8,843 nt of DNA from Bacteroidaceae bacterium (GTDB taxonomy: Bacteria; Bacteroidota; Bacteroidia; Bacteroidales; CHK158-818). A program made the translations under genes and the position numbers. The notes beneath the pieces are model-generated. The model worked only from the letters and a program-made list of their open reading frames with translations, was not told the DNA's origin and searched no databases. This document shows positions 1 through 7,955 of this stretch, piece after piece (positions within the stretch are counted from its first letter, which is position 1; each line of letters begins with the position of its first letter). Location of the stretch: the NCBI GenBank assembly GCA_017467745.1, contig JAFUKV010000016.1:1-8843 (forward strand), in the 5' to 3' direction.

Positions 1-2166
1 GGGTAACACCAATACTTTGTATTGCGTTCCGTGAGGCAAAGTAAGCAAACCGTCTTTTACCGTCATATCACGTTTTATAACCTCTGCATTGATATAATCG
101 AACTGATAACCTGCCGGTAACGCCGGATCGGTTACACCGGTCATTTTCGGAGCGTCTTCGCCTATAAAATAAGCCACATCAGCTACATTCAGACCTTGTT
201 GCAGCATAAAGTTACAACGTTTCAGATATAATGTAAACAAATCAAGTTGAGAGAACCATGTGTTATTCCGATTAAATTCATTTCCGAACCAAGCGTTCAC
301 GCCGGGCTTCTTACCTTCTGCCTGCTGCGATATATACACATGTAATAACGTATTGTTTATACCTTCGGAAAAGAAACGATCTCCCCGTTGTTTCATCAAT
401 GCCGGATAACGAACGAAAGGCGTCCCGCCACACGTAAACGATTCGGCAGAAACTTTACTCTTTCCATAAATATGAGCACACGAAGAAGCCGCCCGGTTCT
501 CAATATTACCTAAGTCTCCTTCACTCCAAAACTCGCCCGAAACTTCATCGGACTGTCCGCCGTATTGCAAAAACTCACCGGGAAATCCCCAATGCCCATA
601 GTTCTCCAACCATGTAGTGAAACCGTCTTTATGCGCCAATTCTCGTAAAGCGCCAATATGATCGTAAGACAACCGATCGGCCATCATACGACGTACATCC
701 CACAAAAAACGGTCAGACTTATCTTGACTTTCTACCACTACTCCGCTATAAACCGGTAAGAACGGTTTCGGATCGTAACCATATCTATTCTGAAAATCTT
801 CAAAGAAGTCATCGCCAAAATTCTGGCCGCCTTTTTCATAACTATCCGCAACAATTACTTTCCAAGCCTTACGGTCTTCTGCCGGAATACGACGACAAAG
901 TTCGCCTACAAATGCGTCATAATGCGTAGCTAAATGTTCTTGACTCCACTTATCGACTTCCAGACCTATTCCGTCTTCAATAGCCGGACCGTTTTCAACC
1001 CCAGTAGGTAACATACCGGTTCGCAATACAATCCAGTTGCCTTCCGGAACATCCCAAGTCAAGACATCTCCATTCAACTTATCCGAAATATCCAGCACCT
1101 TATCTGCCCGAACAACCAGCGATTCATCGCCCGGTTCATCTTGAACCGCCCACATATAATCATGCCAATAAGGCAGCGGTGTCTGGTGCATTTTTGCCAA
1201 TGACTTTTCAGAATAACGCTCTACCAAAGGTACGGCAGATAATTCCAGTTCTCTAATACCGCTTCCGGGAGTTATACTTTTAAATACAAATCTGAAAGAC
1301 TTTCCTTCGGTAGGCGGTACGGTTATCGTTATGGGAGCATACGGATCAAATCCTACTTCCTTACCGGCATTTGTACGATTGATGATAAAACTCTTTATAT
1401 CCCGGTACGTTCCGTTTTCCTCTACCTGAATATCAACACTATTATTCATCCAATGCTCCGTAGGACGTACACGTACGCTACGCAACGTAAACGGCTTATT
1501 AGGAACGATGTCTATCGTGGCTTCTCCTTGATTGGAAAACTGCACAAACGTTTCGTTGTTTTCATCTATCATATTGCGAGCGTTCGGAACAGCAGGAGCT
1601 ATAATACGCGCGTTTTGCACATTTAATACCGGATTCTCTATCATCGGAGCCGGATAAGCCAACACCTTAACATCCTGATATGCTCCCTCCGGCTTAGGCA
1701 AGGTTACGGAAACTTTCTGCCCTCCTTTTATTTCGGTACGAGTAGTAGCCAAATAGCGCATAGCCTGTTCCGGTTTCACCCAAGGACCTCCGGCTTGACT
1801 CCATCCCGGACAATTAAACATTCCTATATCTATTCCCAACTCCGTAGCGGTTTTCAACGCAGTATGTACAATGTCGTACCATTCGTCGGTAAACAAACGA
1901 ACCGGACCGGTAGGCGTTTCCTGAGGCGTCAACCCTATATTGCCGATAAAGGCCCGGTTAATTCCGGCTTTTTTCATCGATTGCAGATCTTTTACCACAC
2001 CTTCTTTCGATATATTTCCGGAAATCCAATACCAATAAACACTGGTATGAATCGTATCGGGCGGAACAATAAACCCAGTCTGCAATTGCTTGCCCGGTTC
2101 GTTGCACGATGCCAGAAACACCGCACACCCGACTACCGCCAACATTTTTCTTATTTTTTTATTCAT
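1..2166 (-). CDS. GH106 family alpha-L-rhamnosidase, lipoprotein (3' end outside the window)
   Basis: The frame is open without interruption from the ATG at 2166 to the left edge, giving 722 residues. Known GH106 enzymes are about 1000-1100 residues, so a C-terminal part is missing from the window, not from the gene. The start encodes a lipoprotein signal peptide with lipobox L18-A19-S20-C21. A TIM-barrel beginning (SVYWYWISGNISK) follows, then a CPGW motif at 119-122 and GGPW at 126-129. A beta-sandwich, discoidin-like insertion spans roughly 185-340, and the barrel then resumes. The motif DSYE at 441-444 and AES at 574-576 give E444 and E575, 131 residues apart. That spacing matches, from memory, the catalytic glutamate pair reported for BT0986 of Bacteroides thetaiotaomicron. 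GH106 enzymes are inverting exo-alpha-L-rhamnosidases; this one should act in the periplasm or at the cell surface. It is last of the visible genes, 85 nt after the reductase, and its start is preceded by a purine-rich AGGAAAAGAG. The family call is firm; the linkage cleaved cannot be told. Confidence 0.9.
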   Translation of the reverse strand, partial: MNKKIRKMLAVVGCAVFLASCNEPGKQLQTGFIVPPDTIHTSVYWYWISGNISKEGVVKDLQSMKKAGINRAFIGNIGLTPQETPTGPVRLFTDEWYDIVHTALKTATELGIDIGMFNCPGWSQAGGPWVKPEQAMRYLATTRTEIKGGQKVSVTLPKPEGAYQDVKVLAYPAPMIENPVLNVQNARIIAPAVPNARNMIDENNETFVQFSNQGEATIDIVPNKPFTLRSVRVRPTEHWMNNSVDIQVEENGTYRDIKSFIINRTNAGKEVGFDPYAPITITVPPTEGKSFRFVFKSITPGSGIRELELSAVPLVERYSEKSLAKMHQTPLPYWHDYMWAVQDEPGDESLVVRADKVLDISDKLNGDVLTWDVPEGNWIVLRTGMLPTGVENGPAIEDGIGLEVDKWSQEHLATHYDAFVGELCRRIPAEDRKAWKVIVADSYEKGGQNFGDDFFEDFQNRYGYDPKPFLPVYSGVVVESQDKSDRFLWDVRRMMADRLSYDHIGALRELAHKDGFTTWLENYGHWGFPGEFLQYGGQSDEVSGEFWSEGDLGNIENRAASSCAHIYGKSKVSAESFTCGGTPFVRYPALMKQRGDRFFSEGINNTLLHVYISQQAEGKKPGVNAWFGNEFNRNNTWFSQLDLFTLYLKRCNFMLQQGLNVADVAYFIGEDAPKMTGVTDPALPAGYQFDYINAEVIKRDMTVKDGLLTLPHGTQYKVLVLP

Positions 2167-2214
2167 CTCTTTTCCTGTAAAAATTTTCACTTTACAACCG
2201 CATATACAAATAAG

Positions 2215-2244
2215 CGATTTTACAGTATTTATGCAGTAAAATCG
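2215..2244. repeat. Intercistronic inverted repeat, 9-bp perfect arms
   Basis: The arms CGATTTTAC (2215-2223) and GTAAAATCG (2236-2244) are exact reverse complements separated by 12 bases, with partial further pairing inside the spacer. The repeat begins 7 nt downstream of the reductase stop codon and ends 48 nt before the GH106 start. In the minus-strand transcript it would fold into an AU-rich stem-loop. No U-run follows, so it is not a canonical intrinsic terminator. It could be a weak or partial terminator, a stem that sets mRNA stability between cistrons, or a dyad operator. The symmetry is seen directly; the function is unknown. Confidence 0.5.
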
Positions 2245-2251
2245 TTTGCTA

Positions 2252-3406
2252 TCAATACGCTTTCTCGTATAATTCAACAATGTCCGCTATCGATGTATCA
2301 CGAGGATTGCCTCCCGTACACACATCGTTATATGCCGCTACCGCAAGAGCCTGCAAATCTTCTTCTTTTACACCTATTTCATGTAACTTTTGAGGGATAT
2401 TAATGCTGACAGAAAGAGCTTTTACTGCATCGATAGCAGCTTTTACACCTTCTTTAACTGACATTCCCGTAACATCTACCCCCATAGCTTTGGCAATATC
2501 TAAATATTTAGGAGCGGCGTCCGACTCAGCATTATACTCCATAACATACGGCAGCAACAGAGCATTCGCCACTCCGTGAGGCGTATCATAAAATGCGCCC
2601 AACGGGTGCGCCATAGAGTGAACTATACCCAAACCGACATTAGAAAAACCCATTCCGGCAATATACTGCGCTAACGCCATACCTTCGCGCGCCTCTTGAT
2701 TCTGACCGTCGTCGACTGCATTTTTCAAATGTTTAGCAATCATCTCTATCGCTTTCAACTCAAACATATTAGTCATTTCCCATGCACCTTTGGTAATATA
2801 TCCTTCAATGGCATGAGTAAGAGCATCCATACCGGTTGCAGCCGTCAGGCTTTTAGGCATAGAATACATCAATTCAGGGTCGACAATAGCCACAGTCGGT
2901 ATATCATTAGGATCGACACATACCATTTTCTTTTTAGCGTCTTCATCTATAATAACATAATTGATAGTAACCTCTGCTGCCGTTCCCGCCGTTGTAGGCA
3001 ATGCAAACGTAGGTACGGCACGATAACGGGTATCGACAGCTCCCTCTAATGATTTGACATCGGCAAATTTAGGATTATTCACTACGATACCGATACCTTT
3101 GGCCGTATCGATAGAAGAACCCCCTCCTAACGCAATAATAAAATCCGCCCCTGATTTTTTGAACGCTTCTACCCCCATCTGCACATTTTTTATGGTGGGA
3201 TTAGCTTTTACATCGCTGTATATATCGAATGGAATAGCCGCATCGTTCAATACTTGCGAAATTTTATCGGCTACTCCGAATTTTATCAAATCCTTATCTG
3301 TCACAAAAAAAGCTTTTCTATAACCGCGTCGTTTTGCTTCGGTTGCTATTACCGAACGGCATCCAGCTCCGAAATAAGATGTTTCGTTCAATACAATTCT
3401 GTTCAT
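2252..3406 (-). CDS. fucO: Lactaldehyde reductase / L-1,2-propanediol oxidoreductase (iron-containing alcohol dehydrogenase, FucO/RhaO type)
   Basis: This 384-residue protein has the length of E. coli FucO and resembles it closely throughout: an NRxxLNET start, long identical blocks around PTTAGTAAEVTINYVI and AATGMDALTHAIEGYIT, and the ending CTGGNPR...DIVELY. It is a group III metal-dependent alcohol dehydrogenase. The N-terminal nucleotide-binding domain (about 1-185) has the GGGSS loop at 94-98 and D37 in VTDK, the position that favours NAD(H) over NADP(H) in FucO. The C-terminal helical domain carries the four expected metal ligands D194, H198, H263 and H277. The enzyme reduces L-lactaldehyde, the product of rhamnulose-1-phosphate or fuculose-1-phosphate aldolase, to L-1,2-propanediol, recycling NADH. 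No signal peptide is seen, so it is cytosolic, unlike every visible neighbour. It starts 27 nt after the upstream stop codon, in an A-rich leader without a Shine-Dalgarno sequence. Given the rhamnosidases around it, the rhamnose role (called rhaO in Bacteroides) is more likely than a fucose role; the sequence alone does not separate the two. Confidence 0.94.
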   Translation of the reverse strand: MNRIVLNETSYFGAGCRSVIATEAKRRGYRKAFFVTDKDLIKFGVADKISQVLNDAAIPFDIYSDVKANPTIKNVQMGVEAFKKSGADFIIALGGGSSIDTAKGIGIVVNNPKFADVKSLEGAVDTRYRAVPTFALPTTAGTAAEVTINYVIIDEDAKKKMVCVDPNDIPTVAIVDPELMYSMPKSLTAATGMDALTHAIEGYITKGAWEMTNMFELKAIEMIAKHLKNAVDDGQNQEAREGMALAQYIAGMGFSNVGLGIVHSMAHPLGAFYDTPHGVANALLLPYVMEYNAESDAAPKYLDIAKAMGVDVTGMSVKEGVKAAIDAVKALSVSINIPQKLHEIGVKEEDLQALAVAAYNDVCTGGNPRDTSIADIVELYEKAY

Positions 3407-3433
3407 AATGGAATCTATTTTATGAGGTTAATA

Positions 3434-5689
3434 TTATTTCTTACATACAATTATAGTCGACTGCACCGGTTCCAAATTCAATTGTACCCGCGTATAATCT
3501 TCTCCATTCACGTTTACATGTTCAAAATGCTCTATTCGTTCGGTTTTTCCGGTGTACGGATTCCATACCGAAGGTGTAAGCGTACCGCGCAATTCTATCG
3601 GAGTATCTATTTCATCATCGCTTGAATTAGCGATAAAATAAATATCGGTTTCTCCCGATTTCCGGTGCAAATAAGACAATTCTCCTCGTCCGCTTTCAAT
3701 ACGACCTACATGAGGAAAACGAACATCTGCCTGCACTCCCAAACGGTCGAACGCCGAATGCAAAGCCTTATCTTCCGGCACAGCTATGAACAATGCTCGC
3801 CCGCCTTGCTCGTTCTCTTTAACCTGAGAATCTGACGTTGCCTCCAAAGCATCCACACCGAAAATATCTTTAACCAACGCTTGCACTTCGGCATCCCGTC
3901 CAATTTCCGACGACATGTACGGCAATTGCGTAGTAGCTAAAATCTTTCCACCTTGTTCGTAAAATAATTTCAATTTTTTCAAGGTTTCTGCCGACATCAC
4001 CTTTCCGCCGGGCATTACAATTACTTTAAATGTTGTTGTTTCCTTTCCGGGAATTATTCGTTGAAGTACGCCTCCGGTTACATCATAATCATCCGTCGCC
4101 AGAAAATCAGGATGAACAAATACAAAATCCCGACGTATCTGGCGGGTAAATACATCACTTAAACGATAATAGTCTATCTCCGGCGAAATCCGATCGCCGA
4201 GCATGGAACCGTGTACTCTGAACGGATACCAACCTTGTAACGCTTTTATCGGATAAATAACAGCTACATCCGATGCCCGATATCCCTGTTGCAACATATA
4301 CGAACAACGGGCTACGTAATCGCTATACGGTTTCAAATCATCTGCAATATCCGCATTATAGCCCGAAATCAACGGGAGTATAGTTACCGAATCCGGATGA
4401 TACGAATACCACATTCCATGAGGAATAACTCTATTTACCCCACGAGTAAACAACTCCATGATAGCTCTGTACATTAAAGTTTTATCAAACTTTTCTCGGA
4501 AATTTCCATACGCTTCCGCCGCTGTTATATTACGTCCATAATAATCAGAAGCGGAACTTATCAAATTATATCCGGGACGACCATACGTATAACCGTGTAT
4601 CATATCCATAAGCGGCTGTTGCATATGGCGATAGAATTTAAAAATATCGAAATGCGCATCAGGGCACGCTTCGTAATTAGCCGGCGGATGCCCCGTCAAA
4701 TCCAAATTATGCTCTACGCACCACTCCGAAATCTTTTTTGGGAAACCTTCACCCAAAAGCTCTGCCCGCGTATTATGGAACGCAACGCGCGCAGAAGCCG
4801 TTTCCCGACCAATATCGTACCACAATGCAGGATAATACGATTCCGGTTCAAATTCATTTATTTCTTTAAACTTTTCATTCAATTTCGGAGTCCACCCCCA
4901 CGCATGAAATACATATCCTACATCATCAATAAATACACGCTTAATGACATTCCCGAAATAAGGGGTTAAATGATCGGCATATTTTGCATACGTCAATCCT
5001 ATAAACTTATCAATCGCCTCAGGATCCATAAAATCTACAACTCCGTCTCCGTCATTCACGCAAGTAAATAGCATTACCCGCCAAACACCCGATTGTGGAG
5101 TCCATTCCAAAACACCCTCTTTAACATCTGCCGTAAGATTAATTCTTTCCAATGTAGCTGTATCCATAGCAACGGCAGCCATTAACGTTCCTTGCGGAAC
5201 AGTTAGTACGGCTTTCTTCCCTGCCGTTGTAATAACTTCTTGTTTATCTAACTTTTTACGCAAAAATTCGGGATAAAGTTGACGCATTTGCCCGCCGGCT
5301 ATTCCACTGGGAAAGTCCTCGTCATCATACATAATCACCTCTTTTCCTGCTTCTTTCGATATTTCAAGAATATCTTTATAGCGATCGAAATACTCTTCCG
5401 ACAAAAACTTCGGCGTTGTACCCGGCACAATTACAGAACTATTCTGCCAATTTGGACGGGGAGACACCGGCAATATGGCAACGCCCCCAAAACCAGACTC
5501 TTCATACGCTTTATCCAACTGCGTTTTTATCTCTTCACGTGTCAAGTGTCCATTCATATGCCAGAAAGGCATCGGATAATAGCTATTATCCGGTTTCCGA
5601 AATTCACCCTTTTTCGGTCCATCCACCGAACAAGAGCAAACAAACAATAAACTTAAACAAATTAGTTTACCAATTTTACACTTATACAT
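3434..5689 (-). CDS. GH106-related putative glycoside hydrolase, lipoprotein, divergent active site
   Basis: This 751-residue protein opens with a lipoprotein signal peptide; the likely lipidated residue is C20 in VCSC. It is a remote relative of the GH106 gene at the left edge. Matching blocks in the same order are PFWHMNGHLTREEI (41-54) with the first barrel strand, MYDDEDFPSGIAGG (120-133) with the CPGW...GG region, SSASDYYGRNITAAEAYG (378-395) with the block holding AES, and RCSYMLQQGYRASDVAVIYP (461-480), which is almost identical in its MLQQG..xxDVA core. E392 therefore occupies the place of the second GH106 catalytic glutamate. At the first site, DSYE is replaced by DDVG (255-258), so the glutamate is lost, although D255 and D256 could serve. 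The protein also lacks the roughly 180-residue beta-sandwich insertion seen in the neighbour. It follows the GH78 gene after only 2 nt and precedes the reductase by 27 nt. Activity on a rhamnoside or another deoxysugar or uronide is plausible but unproven; it may instead be a binding protein without catalysis. Confidence 0.72.
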   Translation of the reverse strand: MYKCKIGKLICLSLLFVCSCSVDGPKKGEFRKPDNSYYPMPFWHMNGHLTREEIKTQLDKAYEESGFGGVAILPVSPRPNWQNSSVIVPGTTPKFLSEEYFDRYKDILEISKEAGKEVIMYDDEDFPSGIAGGQMRQLYPEFLRKKLDKQEVITTAGKKAVLTVPQGTLMAAVAMDTATLERINLTADVKEGVLEWTPQSGVWRVMLFTCVNDGDGVVDFMDPEAIDKFIGLTYAKYADHLTPYFGNVIKRVFIDDVGYVFHAWGWTPKLNEKFKEINEFEPESYYPALWYDIGRETASARVAFHNTRAELLGEGFPKKISEWCVEHNLDLTGHPPANYEACPDAHFDIFKFYRHMQQPLMDMIHGYTYGRPGYNLISSASDYYGRNITAAEAYGNFREKFDKTLMYRAIMELFTRGVNRVIPHGMWYSYHPDSVTILPLISGYNADIADDLKPYSDYVARCSYMLQQGYRASDVAVIYPIKALQGWYPFRVHGSMLGDRISPEIDYYRLSDVFTRQIRRDFVFVHPDFLATDDYDVTGGVLQRIIPGKETTTFKVIVMPGGKVMSAETLKKLKLFYEQGGKILATTQLPYMSSEIGRDAEVQALVKDIFGVDALEATSDSQVKENEQGGRALFIAVPEDKALHSAFDRLGVQADVRFPHVGRIESGRGELSYLHRKSGETDIYFIANSSDDEIDTPIELRGTLTPSVWNPYTGKTERIEHFEHVNVNGEDYTRVQLNLEPVQSTIIVCKK

Positions 5690-5691
5690 TA

Positions 5692-7944
5692 TTACTTATT
5701 TTTACCTTTAACAATATAAGTCCCAGAGGGTAGAACTACACGGTTTTTCTCCCATTTTCCACTAAAATTCTCTACCGATTCTATTTTACCCGGAAGCACA
5801 ACTTCCGCTTCTGTTCCTTTGGGTACGATAACCGTTACACTCAGTTTATTCTTTTCACGTTTCACGTTCGTCTTTATCTCTCCATTCACCGACATCAACG
5901 TTGCAGACGCCTCTGTCAACGTTCCCATTTGAGGCTTTACCTGAAACTTGGCGAATCCCGGAGCAGTAGGACGTACCCCGCACACGCATTGAGAAAGAAG
6001 AGTCAACGGACCTCCGCTCCACGCATGATTTCCCGTACCTCCACAGAAACCCTCAGAGCCTAAGCCCCAACCTTCCCACAACGTTGTATAATAGGGATCA
6101 TCTACCATTTTTTGATAACGTTTCTTCATACGTTCGAGAGCATATTCCGGATAATCCATTTGAAATAACGCTTCAAGCACATATTTCTCCATATATGGGC
6201 TGGCGTGCCACTCTTTTTGCAGCACTTTGCAGATTTTCGGATACTTATCCTTTGTTACCAATCCGGCAACTACCGCCATAGCCTGACCTCTATCATCGGT
6301 TTCACCTTGATAAGAGGGTGTACGATAAGCCGTTCCCGTCCAGAACCGAGCATCGAAATTATCCGCGATACGTTGCATCATCCGTTCATCTTCTTGCGCA
6401 TCCGTTTGTTTATTCAACATTAAAGCAAATTCTCGCTCTGCTTTCAACGCCAGATAATACCATGATACAGTCATCAAGTCCAAATCAATATTTTCACCCC
6501 AATCGCCCCATGACCAATCACCATGTCTCGTTATAGGCATTCCATCGGAATCAACTTGCCAAACTTCATGCAAATAACGATGTAAACGGTCGTACACAAC
6601 CGGAACAAATTCATCGTTTCCGCTATAATAATATTGTGTATAAAATCCGTAATGTCCCACCGAAGCTAACATTTGCAAAGGAAGTTCCCTACTCCAATTA
6701 CCTGCCGGAACAGGAGCGAATATCGTACCATCCGGACGTTGCCAGTTCATCAATTCATATATGCCTTTTAACGCCAATCGGTGACTTTTGGGACAGAGCG
6801 CATAAAACGCCTCACCTAACTCGTTTACTTCATCGCCCCACCATTGCGCGCGTTCACGGTCAGGACAATCCATATACGTATCGCGCATAGTTACATATAG
6901 AGTACGTGCAGATTTTTGCCACAAACGGTTATAAAATTCATCATTACAAGAAAATGTACCTGCAAATTCCGTATTATAGCCCGTTTCACGATATTTTACG
7001 TCAAGCACTTTTACTCCTTCCGGAATAATATAACGCACTTCATGACCGTTCATCCAACCAAAACTTTCATATTCTTGAACACCATCACGGGTAATATACT
7101 CTGCACGAATATTCTCGGCTCCTCCACCTAAATAATGATCGGTAATCATACCTATCATTTTTCCTGCCGGAGCTTCTACTTTCAGATAAGGTGTAATATG
7201 GCAATTATATGGCAAAGCGCAGAACAGAGTGTCTCCTTTCGCCGACTTACGAATGGATTTATACTCCTGTATGCCATAATTTTTCCACATCGGGATAGGA
7301 CGTTTTACCAATTTATTGAATGGAGCCGCCTCTGCCGCAACCAATTCGAACGCTGTTTCCAAATTTCCTTTAAATGAACTCAAATTCCAACCCTCTACAT
7401 TCCGTCGCGCATCGAAACGGATATTCGATTCCGGCAAACGGAAATTAGGATGAGGAGCCTCCGTATCCATATAAGCATGATTCAGAGCTGTCTGCCATGT
7501 ACGATTTGACAATATCTCTATCCCCTCGCCTTGGCAATCGAACAGTAAAGCCGCCCGCCCACTGCTCAAATGCGAGAATCCGTTTTGCCCGAAGTGCCAT
7601 AACAATACGGCTATCGTGTTATCGCCTTTTTTCAGATACGGCGCAATATCCACCTCGTCATAATAAGTATCGGCAGGAGAAGGGCCTCTTTTCAGAGAAC
7701 CTTCAAAAACTACCATTTCATCATTAATCCACAGCCAATATTTACTATCGGCCGCAATTTTCGCTATTAACTTTTCAGGAACTTTATCGATAGTCGCAAC
7801 TTTACGAAACGACACCCACTCATTTGTAGCACTCTGCGCATGTTCAGAAGAAATCCACAAAGCCTTCCACTTTTCTTGCGATTCCGCTCGCAAAACGCTG
7901 AATAAAGAAAAAACGCAAACTAAAAAACAAGATATATATTTCAT
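5692..7944 (-). CDS. GH78 family alpha-L-rhamnosidase, secreted
   Basis: The protein is complete at 750 residues. It has a Sec signal peptide with probable cleavage after LRA (residue 20), so it is exported, probably to the periplasm, and not lipidated. N-terminal beta-sandwich domains occupy about 25-330, including the KYWLWINDE...GPSPADTYYDEVDI segment typical of GH78 sugar-binding-like domains. An (alpha/alpha)6 barrel follows at about 330-655, and a small C-terminal beta-sandwich at about 660-750. The signature DCPDRERAQWWGD at 359-371 places E364 at the position of the general acid, and TTLWEGW at 620-626 places E624 at the general base, by comparison with characterised GH78 enzymes. Both catalytic residues are therefore present. 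GH78 members are inverting and remove terminal alpha-L-rhamnose from glycans and glycosides. The gene begins 11 nt after the preceding GH78 stop codon and ends 2 nt before the next start (TAATAATG), so translation of the two is probably coupled. Natural substrate and linkage cannot be read from the sequence. Confidence 0.93.
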   Translation of the reverse strand: MKYISCFLVCVFSLFSVLRAESQEKWKALWISSEHAQSATNEWVSFRKVATIDKVPEKLIAKIAADSKYWLWINDEMVVFEGSLKRGPSPADTYYDEVDIAPYLKKGDNTIAVLLWHFGQNGFSHLSSGRAALLFDCQGEGIEILSNRTWQTALNHAYMDTEAPHPNFRLPESNIRFDARRNVEGWNLSSFKGNLETAFELVAAEAAPFNKLVKRPIPMWKNYGIQEYKSIRKSAKGDTLFCALPYNCHITPYLKVEAPAGKMIGMITDHYLGGGAENIRAEYITRDGVQEYESFGWMNGHEVRYIIPEGVKVLDVKYRETGYNTEFAGTFSCNDEFYNRLWQKSARTLYVTMRDTYMDCPDRERAQWWGDEVNELGEAFYALCPKSHRLALKGIYELMNWQRPDGTIFAPVPAGNWSRELPLQMLASVGHYGFYTQYYYSGNDEFVPVVYDRLHRYLHEVWQVDSDGMPITRHGDWSWGDWGENIDLDLMTVSWYYLALKAEREFALMLNKQTDAQEDERMMQRIADNFDARFWTGTAYRTPSYQGETDDRGQAMAVVAGLVTKDKYPKICKVLQKEWHASPYMEKYVLEALFQMDYPEYALERMKKRYQKMVDDPYYTTLWEGWGLGSEGFCGGTGNHAWSGGPLTLLSQCVCGVRPTAPGFAKFQVKPQMGTLTEASATLMSVNGEIKTNVKREKNKLSVTVIVPKGTEAEVVLPGKIESVENFSGKWEKNRVVLPSGTYIVKGKNK

Positions 7945-7955
7945 ATTTTACAATT

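Noticed and set aside
2177..2190. Near-palindrome GTAAAAATTTTCAC just upstream of the GH106 start
   Set aside because: It is one mismatch from symmetric but consists mainly of an A-run followed by a T-run; in AT-rich intergenic DNA this is expected by chance and it has no loop for a stable hairpin.
2215..2244. The inverted repeat as an intrinsic terminator
   Set aside because: The stem is AT-rich and is not followed by a U-run in the minus-strand transcript, and the next gene continues on the same strand.
2167..2251. A Bacteroidota-type promoter in the 85-nt gap before the GH106 gene
   Set aside because: On the minus strand the best -7 candidate, TATATGCG, misses two of the six defined positions of TAnnTTTG, and no TTTG is suitably placed upstream. 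A weak promoter cannot be excluded, but the sequence does not support calling one.
1795..2403. A 202-codon plus-strand open frame spanning the start of the GH106 gene, the gap and the end of the reductase gene
   Set aside because: It is antisense to two well-supported genes, its translation has no recognisable domain and an unlikely composition, and it starts inside a conserved GH106 motif region. The same applies to the other plus-strand frames of 60-125 codons across the window.
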